A stretch of 64,000 nucleotides of DNA from Pseudarthrobacter sulfonivorans (GCF_001484605.1 NZ_CP013747.1:2480001-2544000), one strand, 5' to 3'; counted from the first letter of the stretch, positions 7,932-15,986 are shown. Program-made: numbers and translations. Notes: generated from the letters alone by a model not told the origin.

Positions 7932-9359
7932 CTACTTACTGAGGTTGGCCAGGCGTTCGGGGCTGAGGAGTTCCTGGAGCTGGGCGGCGGTGAGCAGGCC
8001 GTGTTCGAGCACCAGCTCGGCCACACCCTTGCCGGTGGCGAGAGCCTCCTGGGCGATGGCGGTGGCGGTGGCGTAGCCGAGATGGGGGTTCAGGGCGGTG
8101 ACCAGGCCGATTGACTGTTCCACGGTGAGCCGGAGGTGCTCGGTGTTGGCGGTGATGCCCCGCACGCAGCGTGCCGTGAGGGTGCGGCAGGCTGCTTCGA
8201 GGTGGGAGATGCTCTTGTGGAGGCTGTGGACAATGATGGGTTCGAAGGCGTTGAGCTGAAGCTGCCCGGCCTCCGCGGCCATGGTGATGGTGACGTCGTT
8301 GCCGATGACCTCATAGGCCACCTGGCTGACCACTTCCGGGATGACCGGGTTGATCTTGCCGGGCATGATGGAGGAGCCGGACTGGACGGCCGGCAGGTTG
8401 ATCTCACCGAAGCCGGCGCGGGGGCCGGAGGAGAGCAGGCGGAGGTCGTTGCAGATCTTGGAGAGCTTTACGGCCACGCGCTTGAGCACGCCGGACAGGT
8501 GCACAAAGGCGCCCACATCCTGGGTGGCTTCGATGAGGTCGACGGCGGTGACCAGGGGGAGCCCGGTGACCTCGGCCAGGTGCCGGCAGGCTGCCTCGGC
8601 GTAGCCGGCAGGGGCGTTCAGGCCGGTGCCGATGGCTGTGGCGCCGAGGTTGATTTCGTGGATGAGCAGTTCCGCCTCGGCCAGGCGCAGCCGGTCCTCG
8701 CCGATGGTGATGGCGTAGGTGCCGAACTCCTGGCCCAGCGTCATGGGGACGGCGTCCTGCAGCTGCGTGCGGCCCATCTTCACCACCGTGCGGAATTCCA
8801 GTGCTTTGGCGGCGAAGGCCTCTTCGAGTTCGGCCAGTGCGTCCAGCAGTTCCCGGCCGGCGAAGATGGTGCCCAGTTTCACGGCGGTGGGGTAGACATC
8901 GTTGGTGGACTGGCTGAGGTTCACGTGGTCGTTGGGGTGCAGGCGGGCGTAGTCGCCTTTGGCGTGGCCGAGGATTTCGAGGGCACGGTTGGCGATGACC
9001 TCGTTCGCGTTCATGTTCGACGACGTCCCGGCGCCACCCTGGATCACGTCCACCACAAACTGGTCGCTGAGCTGTCCGTTCATCACGTCGGTACACGCCT
9101 GCTCGATCGCCTGGCCGCGTTCGGCGTCAAGCAGACCCAGCTCGCGGTTAGTGCGAGCGGCGGCAAGCTTCACTGCGGCCAGTCCCCGGACCAGGTGCAT
9201 GTTGGAGGACAGCGGCTGCCCCGTGATGGGGAAGTTTTCCCTGGCCCGGAGCGTGTGGACGCCCCAGTAGGCGTTCGCGGGGACATCGCGGTCACCCAGG
9301 AGGTCATGCTCGGACCGGGTTTCGGGTACGGCATCAATGGTGGTCTGGCTGGTGGTCAT
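7932..9359 (-). CDS. aspA: Aspartate ammonia-lyase
   Basis: A 475-residue enzyme of the fumarase/aspartase superfamily that deaminates aspartate to fumarate. The signature GSSIMPGKINPV, the TSSNMNANEVI segment, QSTNDVYPTAVK and KMGRTQLQDAVPMTLGQEF are present. I place the start at the ATG at 9359, not the in-frame ATG at 9371, because GAGGACC lies just upstream of the former. That ribosome-binding region is part of a 33-bp block copied from the end of the asparaginase gene. The enzyme would take the aspartate made by asparaginase on to fumarate. Confidence 0.93.
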   Translation of the reverse strand: MTTSQTTIDAVPETRSEHDLLGDRDVPANAYWGVHTLRARENFPITGQPLSSNMHLVRGLAAVKLAAARTNRELGLLDAERGQAIEQACTDVMNGQLSDQFVVDVIQGGAGTSSNMNANEVIANRALEILGHAKGDYARLHPNDHVNLSQSTNDVYPTAVKLGTIFAGRELLDALAELEEAFAAKALEFRTVVKMGRTQLQDAVPMTLGQEFGTYAITIGEDRLRLAEAELLIHEINLGATAIGTGLNAPAGYAEAACRHLAEVTGLPLVTAVDLIEATQDVGAFVHLSGVLKRVAVKLSKICNDLRLLSSGPRAGFGEINLPAVQSGSSIMPGKINPVIPEVVSQVAYEVIGNDVTITMAAEAGQLQLNAFEPIIVHSLHKSISHLEAACRTLTARCVRGITANTEHLRLTVEQSIGLVTALNPHLGYATATAIAQEALATGKGVAELVLEHGLLTAAQLQELLSPERLANLSK

Positions 9360-9362
9360 GCT

Positions 9363-9395
9363 GGTCCTCACAGGGCTTCGTTGACGGGCTTGGAC
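9363..9395. repeat. 33-bp direct repeat, copy 2: asparaginase 3'-end relic before aspA
   Basis: These 33 bases equal 4215-4247 exactly and would encode the last residues and stop of the asparaginase on the minus strand, but here there is no asparaginase gene upstream. The block supplies the ribosome-binding site of aspA. It marks a past rearrangement in which an asparaginase gene once preceded aspA. Confidence 0.9.
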
Positions 9396-9527
9396 GGAAT
9401 ACGTTCAGCGTGTGCGGGAGGCACGTTTGAACTGCGCCGCAGAATAGGCGGGCGGCGAACAGTTGGGCAAGATAACCAGCACACTCAGGAGGAGGGCGGG
9501 CAGGACGGGGGACTTAGGGCCAGTGGA

Positions 9528-10253
9528 CTAAGGGATGAGGCCGGGCGGCGTCTTTCCTCCGGGGACAACAGTGCTCAAGGCGCATTCCACGCCATGCAAG
9601 TGCTGGGTCATCGCTTCGCGTGCACCTTCTACCGAGCCGCTCTCGATGGCTTCGAAGATGCGGGCATGTTCTTCACCGGACTCGGCTCGCCGGTCCGCCA
9701 CGAGGTTGAGCGTGTTCGACTGGTTCGCCATTGCATCGACAATGTCGGACAGAAACTGTTCAAAGACGCCGTTTCCGCTGCACCGGGCGATCGTGGCGTG
9801 GAACTCGGTGTTCAGGAGCACCCACTGCTGCAGATCATCCGCGCGGGACATCTCCTGGAGAATTTCCCGAAGTGCCTCCACATCTTCGTTGCTGCGGCGC
9901 TCGGCGGCAAGGCCCGCTGCAGGAACTTCGATGTGCGGCCGCGCCTCTACCAGGGCGCGGGCGGAATACTTGCCGAGCTTGAGGTCAGGGGCAACGCGGT
10001 CAGCGATGACGAACGTGCCCTTTCCGGTGTGCGTGGCGGTGAGCCCGAGTGCGGTGCATGAACGCAGGGCTTCCCGGACCATGGTGCGGCTCACGCCGTA
10101 CTGCTTGGCCAGCGAAGTTTCCGAGTCAAGACGGGTACCGACGGGAATCTTGCCGCCTTCGATGGCCCCCCGGAGTGAGGCGAAGACGGCTTCGGCAGCG
10201 CCCACTCGCACCACGCGATCTTGTCTAGCTGTCCAGCTGTCCAACAGGTCCAT
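9528..10253 (-). CDS. FadR/GntR-family regulator, paralogue of the asparaginase regulator
   Basis: A 241-residue protein from the ATG at 10253; an upstream in-frame extension is rejected because it crosses the promoter. Layout is a GntR winged helix (SETSLAKQYGVSRTMVREALRS) followed by an FCD domain (RPHIEVPAAGLAAERRSNEDVEAL, NTEFHATIARCSGNGVFEQFL). It aligns along its length with the regulator at 5348-6082, including the first residues. It is separated from aspA by 168 bases, so it may or may not be cotranscribed with aspA. Probably senses an intermediate of asparagine/aspartate breakdown. Confidence 0.9.
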   Translation of the reverse strand: MDLLDSWTARQDRVVRVGAAEAVFASLRGAIEGGKIPVGTRLDSETSLAKQYGVSRTMVREALRSCTALGLTATHTGKGTFVIADRVAPDLKLGKYSARALVEARPHIEVPAAGLAAERRSNEDVEALREILQEMSRADDLQQWVLLNTEFHATIARCSGNGVFEQFLSDIVDAMANQSNTLNLVADRRAESGEEHARIFEAIESGSVEGAREAMTQHLHGVECALSTVVPGGKTPPGLIP

Positions 10254-10289
10254 GTGACGACTATGGCACTTGTCACTAAGCCGTGTCAA
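10254..10289 (-). promoter_or_regulatory. Leaderless promoter with shared GntR operator
   Basis: On the minus strand TTGACA (10289-10284), an 18-base spacer and CATAGT (10265-10260) precede the ATG by 6 bases. The core GTGACAAGTGCCATA matches the promoter of the other GntR gene at all but a few positions, including the flanking GACACGG. Confidence 0.65.
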
Positions 10290-10397
10290 GGTGCGCGCTA
10301 CGGCTTGCGGCGGGGGGTGGTGGGGTCCACTCGCGTGCCGGTACGTTCGTGCCGGTCTGCACCTATTCAATCTTCCGCACCCGGAGTAGGCTCGAAA

Positions 10398-10426
10398 TTG
10401 TCAGCAAAACGGAACGATCGTACCTA
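10398..10426 (+). promoter_or_regulatory. hipBA promoter with palindromic operator
   Basis: TTGTCA at 10398-10403 and TACCTA at 10421-10426 are 17 bases apart. Between and over the -10 lies the near-perfect palindrome GGAACGATCGTACC (10411-10424). A related half site GGTACGTTCGT occurs at 10340-10350. This fits HipB autorepression. Confidence 0.6.
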
Positions 10427-10436
10427 TTGGAGCGCC

Positions 10437-10703
10437 ATGGATGAAGCCTTCACCGAGTTGCTGCCCGCTGAGGTCCGCTCGCGGCGCATATCGCTGGGCC
10501 TGACCCAACAGGACCTCGCCGACATGGCCGGGGTTTCGGAACGCTTTGTCAGGTTCGTTGAGCAGGGCAAGCCAAGCGTCCAGCTGGATTCCCTGTTGGC
10601 CGTCCTGGACACGCTGGGCCTGGAGCTCCGGCTCACCACCAGGACCGGCAAGGGGGCACGTGCGCTCGCAGGCCACTCCAGCAGCCAGGAAACTCAGCGA
10701 TGA
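10437..10703 (+). CDS. hipB: HipB-type antitoxin, XRE-family DNA-binding protein
   Basis: An 88-residue protein with a single Cro/C1 helix-turn-helix: RRISLGLTQQDLADMAGVSERFVRFVEQGKPSVQLDSLLAVLDTLGLELRL. The start at 10437 is preceded by GGAG. Its stop overlaps the hipA start by ATGA, the usual antitoxin-first arrangement. It would neutralise HipA and repress the operon through the palindrome in the promoter. Confidence 0.85.
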   Translation: MDEAFTELLPAEVRSRRISLGLTQQDLADMAGVSERFVRFVEQGKPSVQLDSLLAVLDTLGLELRLTTRTGKGARALAGHSSSQETQR

Positions 10704-11944
10704 GGCACCGCATCGCCGACGTCTATAAGGCCGGAGTGCTCGCCGCGCGGCTTGAACGGCACGACGGCGGCACCCGGTTCCGCTACGTGCCGGCTTACCT
10801 CGCTTCAGGGGGACCCGCCGTCGCCAGTTCCCTGCCGCTCACCGCTGCTCCCGTCGGTTCCGCGGCGGGGGCGGCGCCGCCCTACTTCACCGGCCTCCTG
10901 CCCGAGGGCCGCCGGCTCAACGCGCTGCGGCGCTCCATCAAGACCAGCGCCGACGACGACCTGTCCCTGCTGATCGCAGCCGGCGGGAATCCGGTGGGCG
11001 ACGTCCAGATCGTAGGCCACGGCGAAGCGCTGGACCCGGACGAGCACGCTGTCCAGCTGGATCCCAAGCTGCCGGTTGATTTCGACAAGTTGCTCGGCGA
11101 TCCGGACCTTATTGACCCCGTGGCGCTCGCCGGTGTGCAGGACAAGTTGTCCGCCGGCATGATCTCGCTCCCTGTGGCCAGCGCCGGCAGGCGGTTCATC
11201 CTCAAACTCAACGCCCCCGAATTCCCGCATGTGGTGGAGAACGAGCTGGTGATGTTCCGGTATGCGGCCAGGCTGCGGATTCCGCTGAGCCGGGTCCGGC
11301 TGATCCGGGACGTCGCGGGCCGGCCGGGTCTGCTGGTGGAGCGTTTCGACCGGATCCCGCTTCCCGGCGGCGGGCCCGACGACGTCAGGCGGCTGGCGGT
11401 GGAGGACGGGGCCCAGGTCCTGAAGCTCTACCCGGCGGATAAGTACAACGTGGCTTTCGGCCAGGTCTGCCATGCTCTGGCCGACTACTGCTCGGCGCCT
11501 CTCCCGGCACTCCGGAACCTGGCCATCCAGGGGGCATTTGCGTGGCTGAGCGGCAACGGGGACCTGCACGCCAAGAACGTTTCCATGGTCCAGCAGCCGC
11601 ATGGCGAGTGGACCATCGCCCCGGTCTACGACATTCCCTCCACCGTGGTTTACGGGGATAAGACCCTTGCACTGACCCTGAAAGGAAAGCGGAGCGGGAT
11701 CTCGCGGCGCCATTTTCTGGGCTGGAGCAAGGACCTGGGGCTTACTGACCGCACGGCCGCCCAGGTGCTGGAGCTCGCGCTGAGGGCGTCAGGTCCGCTG
11801 ATCGCCGACCTGGAGGCGGGCACCGCGTTCGCCGCACTTGGAGGTCCGGCGAAGGACGACGACGGCGGCTCGCCGTTCCCCGACATGGTCACCAGGGCGT
11901 GGGTGAAGGAGCTGAAACACCGGCGGAGGCTGCTGGAAGGCTAA
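10700..11944 (+). CDS. hipA: HipA-type serine/threonine kinase toxin
   Basis: A 414-residue protein with an N-terminal HipA_N domain (PPYFTGLLPEGRRL) and a HipA_C kinase domain. The glycine-rich activation segment GVQDKLS is at 145-151, the catalytic loop GNGDLHAKN at 285-293 (catalytic Asp288), and the metal-binding Asp311 in PVYDIPS. All essential residues are present, so the kinase should be active. In Escherichia coli HipA phosphorylates glutamyl-tRNA synthetase; the target here is unknown. Confidence 0.88.
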   Translation: MRHRIADVYKAGVLAARLERHDGGTRFRYVPAYLASGGPAVASSLPLTAAPVGSAAGAAPPYFTGLLPEGRRLNALRRSIKTSADDDLSLLIAAGGNPVGDVQIVGHGEALDPDEHAVQLDPKLPVDFDKLLGDPDLIDPVALAGVQDKLSAGMISLPVASAGRRFILKLNAPEFPHVVENELVMFRYAARLRIPLSRVRLIRDVAGRPGLLVERFDRIPLPGGGPDDVRRLAVEDGAQVLKLYPADKYNVAFGQVCHALADYCSAPLPALRNLAIQGAFAWLSGNGDLHAKNVSMVQQPHGEWTIAPVYDIPSTVVYGDKTLALTLKGKRSGISRRHFLGWSKDLGLTDRTAAQVLELALRASGPLIADLEAGTAFAALGGPAKDDDGGSPFPDMVTRAWVKELKHRRRLLEG

Positions 11945-11966
11945 GCAGGGTGGAGCAGGTATGCCG

Positions 11967-12899
11967 TCACGAAGCGTCGAACCACTTGAACACTCGCAGG
12001 GCGCGGAGAGTATTCCACCGACTTGGTTGTCCGTCGCCGGCTTCCAGAGCGAAGTGGACCCGACCGGGGTGGGTGTTCTCCAACAGCCATGTGCCGTTGG
12101 GCTGTTGTTTGGATCGCACCACGTCCACTGCTTCCGACATGCGTTCGTCTGGATTGCGGCCGGTGGCGCGGAAGTAGTCCAGGCCGCGGAGCACGTCGTA
12201 GTACCAGCGAGTGGGGTAGGAGAATTGCAGCCAGTCCGGGCTAATCATCTCGCCAGTGGACTTTCGCCGCAGCAAGACGCGTTCCAGGAGATATTCCTCT
12301 GCGAGCCGCCGCGCCTGCCGCGATTGGGAGGTCCCGCCGGTGGAACGTTCGTGCTCAAGGAGACCCTCCAGGACGCATATCGTGGTGTGGAAAGAGGAGC
12401 GCCTGGAGCCTCTTTCTGCCTCGCAGTTCCAGCCGCCGTCGGCGAGCTGGTCCCGGCCCAGCCTCTCCACCACCGCGTCCACGTTTTCGCCGAAGTATGC
12501 CCCGAGTGCCACGGCCATGCCGTTGATGCAGGGTTCGATTTCACCCTCGAAGAAGAGCTGCTTGCCTGCCTCCCAACGGCTGTTGTCGCGCACCAGAGTG
12601 ATCGCGTGCCTGGCCTCCCGGCTGGCAGGGTCCAATCCGAAGTCCCGGAGGAGCAACAGGCTGTAAGTCGTGGCGGTCCAGGGCTGGCTGTTCGGATCGT
12701 CGTCATTTGCCGGCCAATACGTGCCGCCGTCCCATTGCCCGTCGGTGCCCTGCAGTTGAAGCAGCCGCACGCCCCAACCATGGGTGGCAACGCGGTGCCG
12801 CTCGGCAGAAATCTCGTTAGCAGGCGCGTCGGCGAGGTCGCCCAGGACCTGCCAGCGGATGGCGGGATCAGAGTCGAGCAGCCAGTTGAGCACGTCCAT
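11967..12899 (-). CDS. Squalene-cyclase-like alpha/alpha toroid protein
   Basis: A 310-residue soluble protein without signal peptide. It contains repeated Gly/Trp-rich turns of the terpene cyclase/prenyltransferase toroid type: GTDGQWDGGTYW, LADGGWNCE and QQPNGTWLLENT, each next to helical segments such as TATTYSLLLLRDFG and HTTICVLEGLLEHE. The catalytic DXDD motif of squalene-hopene cyclases is not seen, and the protein is about half the length of those enzymes. Actinobacteria carry such orphan proteins annotated as squalene cyclase; the function is unknown. It stands alone, convergent with hipA. Confidence 0.6.
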   Translation of the reverse strand: MDVLNWLLDSDPAIRWQVLGDLADAPANEISAERHRVATHGWGVRLLQLQGTDGQWDGGTYWPANDDDPNSQPWTATTYSLLLLRDFGLDPASREARHAITLVRDNSRWEAGKQLFFEGEIEPCINGMAVALGAYFGENVDAVVERLGRDQLADGGWNCEAERGSRRSSFHTTICVLEGLLEHERSTGGTSQSRQARRLAEEYLLERVLLRRKSTGEMISPDWLQFSYPTRWYYDVLRGLDYFRATGRNPDERMSEAVDVVRSKQQPNGTWLLENTHPGRVHFALEAGDGQPSRWNTLRALRVFKWFDAS

Positions 12900-12963
12900 T
12901 CGCCCAACCTAGCACCGCGGTGGGCTGTCCGGCAGAGACGTGTTTCCCGCCGTCGTGCGTCCA

Positions 12964-13020
12964 CGAGATGGCACTTGGCAGCAGTGTCCGGCTCCGGAAC
13001 TGCCGCGAACTGCCATCTCG
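12964..13020. terminator. Inverted repeat between two minus-strand genes
   Basis: CGAGATGGCA (12964-12973) and its complement (13011-13020) flank 37 bases that include further small inverted pieces. It lies right after the stop of the UDG-like gene on the minus strand. Confidence 0.45.
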
Positions 13021-13027
13021 CGAGTGG

Positions 13028-13645
13028 CTAGAGGTGCTGGATGCCTGCCCGCTGCATGGCGTCCTTGTAGACGTCCACGCTTTTGGTGAGGAGATCCTCC
13101 TGTTTTGCTTCGGAAACAGCAAAGGCCCGCCCGCCGAGCGCGCTGGCCTTGTAGATCTTGATGCCGCTGTTCTTCAGGGAAGAATGGTAGGTCTTCTCGA
13201 AGAGGGTGAGGAACGTGGAAGCGTCCGTGCCGTGGGCGATGACTGCGGAGACACGGCGGTTGATCTTCAGGAACTGCCGGAAGGGCCGCAGGCCGTCAGT
13301 CTTCTCCTGGACGTTCAGCGCCGATGGAAGCTCCGGATCCCGCACCCACGGGTACGCATTCCACGGCATCACATAGCGCGCATCAAGCTCGGCAAGTTCG
13401 TAAATCTGGGTGGCCCGGCGGGCGGCTTCGTCATCGTTGAAATGGGAGACGAAGCCGGATTCGGTGCCCTTGCCCGGACTGACGTGGAGGCTGACGATCC
13501 GGCATTCGTCCTCGTCGTGCACGGGGTCGATGTAGGGGACGACGGACCCTGGCTTCTTTTCCATCAGTTCATCGCAGAGCTGCGTTACCGCCGCGATGTT
13601 TGGTTCCTGTAGCAGGGCCTTTTTTTCGTCCCAGTCAATCGTCAC
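13028..13645 (-). CDS. Uracil-DNA-glycosylase-superfamily-like protein
   Basis: A 205-residue protein starting with GTG at 13645 behind GAGGGAGAG. It shows the pattern of an actinobacterial UDG-like family: SLHVSPGKGTESGFVSHFNDDEAA (core loop, related to PGxxxxGSGFxSxxNDD), MPWNAYPWV (the WNxxPW block) and VSAVIAHGTDA (the late HG strand). These positions correspond to the uracil-pocket and DNA-intercalating segments in the superfamily. Activity is not assured, since several such proteins have no tested substrate. No operon partners. Confidence 0.55.
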   Translation of the reverse strand: MTIDWDEKKALLQEPNIAAVTQLCDELMEKKPGSVVPYIDPVHDEDECRIVSLHVSPGKGTESGFVSHFNDDEAARRATQIYELAELDARYVMPWNAYPWVRDPELPSALNVQEKTDGLRPFRQFLKINRRVSAVIAHGTDASTFLTLFEKTYHSSLKNSGIKIYKASALGGRAFAVSEAKQEDLLTKSVDVYKDAMQRAGIQHL

Positions 13646-13763
13646 GATCTCTCCCTCAGCAGCACGGCGTCCAGAAACAGGCGTCTATGCCCACTCTACG
13701 CTTTTGGGAGTTTAGGTGCGCAGTGCAAGTTAGCTCCGGACCGGCGCCTGGCCGGGTAACGTC

Positions 13764-14270
13764 ATGATGATGAACAGGAAAACGCTCAAGTCCGACGGCT
13801 TTGCCGGCTTCCGGAGCTTCGACAGCCTTGAGATCATCAGGGTTCCGCAGGGCACCGGGGTGTTCGCCGTCCTTCGGCCGAATGAGTTCGAGCCGCATTT
13901 CCTGAAGATCAGCACCGCCGGAACCTTCAAGAAAAAGAATCCCACCCTGCCTGCGGCGGCCATTCTGGCGGAATGGGTGGACGGCGCGGACATTCTCTAC
14001 ATTGGCAAGGCCGGGCCGGGAAGCAAGGGCAACCGCGGCCTTCGGAATCAGATCAAGGAGTTCCTGGATTTTGGGCGGGGCAGGCCGCCGGGCCATTGGG
14101 ACGGCCGCCTTATCTGGCAGCTGACCCACACGGATGAACTCATCATGGCGTGGAAAGAGGTGCCCGCCGAAGAAGTAAACCAAGCCGAGGCCGCGTATCA
14201 CGCAGCTTTTGTTGCGGAGCATGGCCGGCTGCCGTTCGCGAATCTCGTGCAGGCCAAGGTGCGGAACTAG
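13764..14270 (+). CDS. GIY-YIG-like hypothetical protein
   Basis: A 168-residue protein. The elements GTGVFAVL, ADILYIGKAGPGSKGNRGLRNQIKEFLDFGRG and a late Glu (MAWKEVP) resemble the GIY-YIG nuclease core, where the first two strands and an Arg and Glu form the active site; here the motif reads GVF...LYIG. Several in-frame ATGs at 13764-13772 make the start uncertain by a few codons. The stop codon shares the palindrome CTAG with the stop of the convergent S4-domain gene, so the two genes end tail to tail with a 3-base overlap. Confidence 0.55.
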   Translation: MMMNRKTLKSDGFAGFRSFDSLEIIRVPQGTGVFAVLRPNEFEPHFLKISTAGTFKKKNPTLPAAAILAEWVDGADILYIGKAGPGSKGNRGLRNQIKEFLDFGRGRPPGHWDGRLIWQLTHTDELIMAWKEVPAEEVNQAEAAYHAAFVAEHGRLPFANLVQAKVRN

Positions 14271-14647
14271 GAGCCCTTAAGCCGTTCCATCTCGCGTCGG
14301 TCCTTCTTGGTAGGACGCCCGGCACCACGGTCCCGCTGCGGGAGACCCAAGGCCGGTGCTACCGGTCGCGGCGGTGTGTGGTCGGTGAAGCAGTGCGAAG
14401 CGGCCTCTGCGCCCACGCGTTTGGCGATCAGGCGGCGGACCTCGAGTGTCCGTTCGAAGCCGGACATCCGAACCGTGACGGTGTCGCCCGTGACCAGAGT
14501 GGCCGAAGCTTTGGCCGGACTTCCATTCAGCCGCACGTGCCCGGCGCGGCAGGAAGCGGTGGCGGCAGAGCGTGTCTTGTAGGCGCGGATCGCCCACAGC
14601 CAGGCATCAATGCGGACGCTGGCGGGGGAGGACGGAAGACTGGTCAT
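14267..14647 (-). CDS. S4-domain RNA-binding protein (Hsp15/HslR family)
   Basis: A 126-residue basic protein from the ATG at 14647. Residues about 11-60 form an S4 domain (VRIDAWLWAIRAYKTRSAATASCRAGHVRLNG then a TLVTGDTVTVR turn), and the C-terminus is Lys/Arg-rich (GRPTKKDRREMERLKG). Hsp15 homologues bind the 50S subunit carrying stalled nascent chains and help recycling. A TATACT-like -10 lies 11 bases upstream of the start, implying a very short leader. Confidence 0.8.
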   Translation of the reverse strand: MTSLPSSPASVRIDAWLWAIRAYKTRSAATASCRAGHVRLNGSPAKASATLVTGDTVTVRMSGFERTLEVRRLIAKRVGAEAASHCFTDHTPPRPVAPALGLPQRDRGAGRPTKKDRREMERLKGS

Positions 14648-14828
14648 GGCTGGCACCGAGTATACGGCGTCGCGTTCTCGGAAGGCTGCTCTTGCCAGCC
14701 TCAACGCGCAGGAACACTATAAAGGGACTTACCACTACCGAGAGGTAGGAAGGCCATGGCACACCGGGATGGCGGCACCACCGGGCTTCTCCACGGCAAG
14801 ACCGCCCCGCCCCGCCCCAGCCCGGATT

Positions 14829-14883
14829 TTTTGTCCAGATAATGGGGCCGCTCGTGCATTTTCCGGCCATTATCTGGACAAAA
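14829..14883. repeat. Perfect 17-bp inverted repeat
   Basis: TTTTGTCCAGATAATGG (14829-14845) is the exact complement of 14867-14883 with a 21-base GC-rich loop. It sits after the stop of the aldo/keto reductase at 14902 and ends in T-rich sequence on both strands, so a bidirectional terminator is possible. Confidence 0.7.
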
Positions 14884-14901
14884 ACTCCAGGAGAGGAGCT
14901 T

Positions 14902-15906
14902 CTACGCTTCGCGCGTGGCGGGGGACTTGGTCTGCGCCGGATCGCGTTCCGCGAGCGGGCCGATGGCGTGGTCGATCTTCTTCATGGTCTGCGGCTCCAG
15001 CGTCACACCCGCGGCGGCCACGGTGTCTGCGAGCTGCTCAGGGCGCGACGCCCCGACGATGGCGGAGGCAACGTTCGGGTTCTGCAGCACCCAGGCAACC
15101 GCGAGTTGGGGCATGGAGAGCCCGGCTTCCGCGGCGATCGGTTTGAGGTCCTGGACACCGGCGAGGACGTCGTCACGCATCCAGCGCTCGATCATCCTGG
15201 CGCCGCCCTTGTCATCCGTGGCGCGACTGCCCGCGGGTGCTGGCTGGCCGGGCAGGTACTTGCCGCTCAGCACGCCCTGCGCCATGGGGGACCAGACAAT
15301 CTGGGACACACCCAGTTCTTCCGACGCCGGCACAACCTCGGCTTCGATGACCCGCCACAGCATGGAGTACTGGGGCTGGTTGGAGATCAGCTGGAAACCC
15401 AGTTCCTTGGACAGCGCGTGGCCGTCGCGGAGCTGGTCTGCGGTCCATTCGCTGACGCCGATGTACAGCGCCTTGCCCTGGCGGACAATGTCCGCAAACG
15501 CCTGCATGGTTTCTTCCAGCGGCGTCTCGAAGTCGTATCGGTGGGCCTGGTAGAGGTCCACGTAGTCCGTCTGGAGCCGGCTGAGTGAGCCGTTGATCGA
15601 GTCCATGATGTGCTTGCGGGACAGGCCAACATCGTTTTTGCCCTTGGGGCCGGTGGGGCCGTAGACCTTGGTGAAGATTTCCAGTGACTCGCGGCGTTCG
15701 CCCTTCAGTGCCTCGCCGAGGACGGTTTCCGCGGCGGTGTTCGCGTAGACATCCGCCGTGTCGAACGTGCTGATGCCGGTGTCGAGCGCTGCGCGTACGC
15801 ACTGGGTGGCGACGTCGTTCTCCACCTGCGAGCCGTGCGTCAGCCAGTTGCCGAACGTGATTTCCGAGACTTTGAGGCCGCTGTTTCCGAGGTATCTGAA
15901 TTCCAT
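14902..15906 (-). CDS. Aldo/keto reductase (Kv-beta-like family)
   Basis: A 334-residue NADPH-dependent oxidoreductase of the aldo/keto reductase barrel fold. The catalytic tetrad is visible: Asp and Tyr in FDTADVYAN, Lys in IFTKVYG, His in LYQAHRYD. The cofactor-binding end is VASAIVGASRPEQL. The start at 15906 is the family start (MEFRYLGNSGLKVSEITFG); an extended frame upstream overlaps the next gene and is ignored. Substrate unknown. A second aldo/keto reductase follows directly upstream. Confidence 0.9.
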   Translation of the reverse strand: MEFRYLGNSGLKVSEITFGNWLTHGSQVENDVATQCVRAALDTGISTFDTADVYANTAAETVLGEALKGERRESLEIFTKVYGPTGPKGKNDVGLSRKHIMDSINGSLSRLQTDYVDLYQAHRYDFETPLEETMQAFADIVRQGKALYIGVSEWTADQLRDGHALSKELGFQLISNQPQYSMLWRVIEAEVVPASEELGVSQIVWSPMAQGVLSGKYLPGQPAPAGSRATDDKGGARMIERWMRDDVLAGVQDLKPIAAEAGLSMPQLAVAWVLQNPNVASAIVGASRPEQLADTVAAAGVTLEPQTMKKIDHAIGPLAERDPAQTKSPATREA

Positions 15907-15986
15907 GGTTTCCACGCTAGCGGAGATAGTTATTGAGGGAAAGGGCTTTCCGCAAACGCACGACGGCGGTGCGGCCGCCCCCGCGA

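Noticed and set aside
8136-10061. 641-codon plus-strand open frame over aspA and the second GntR gene
   Set aside because: It is the antisense of two well-recognised genes; high GC removes stops.
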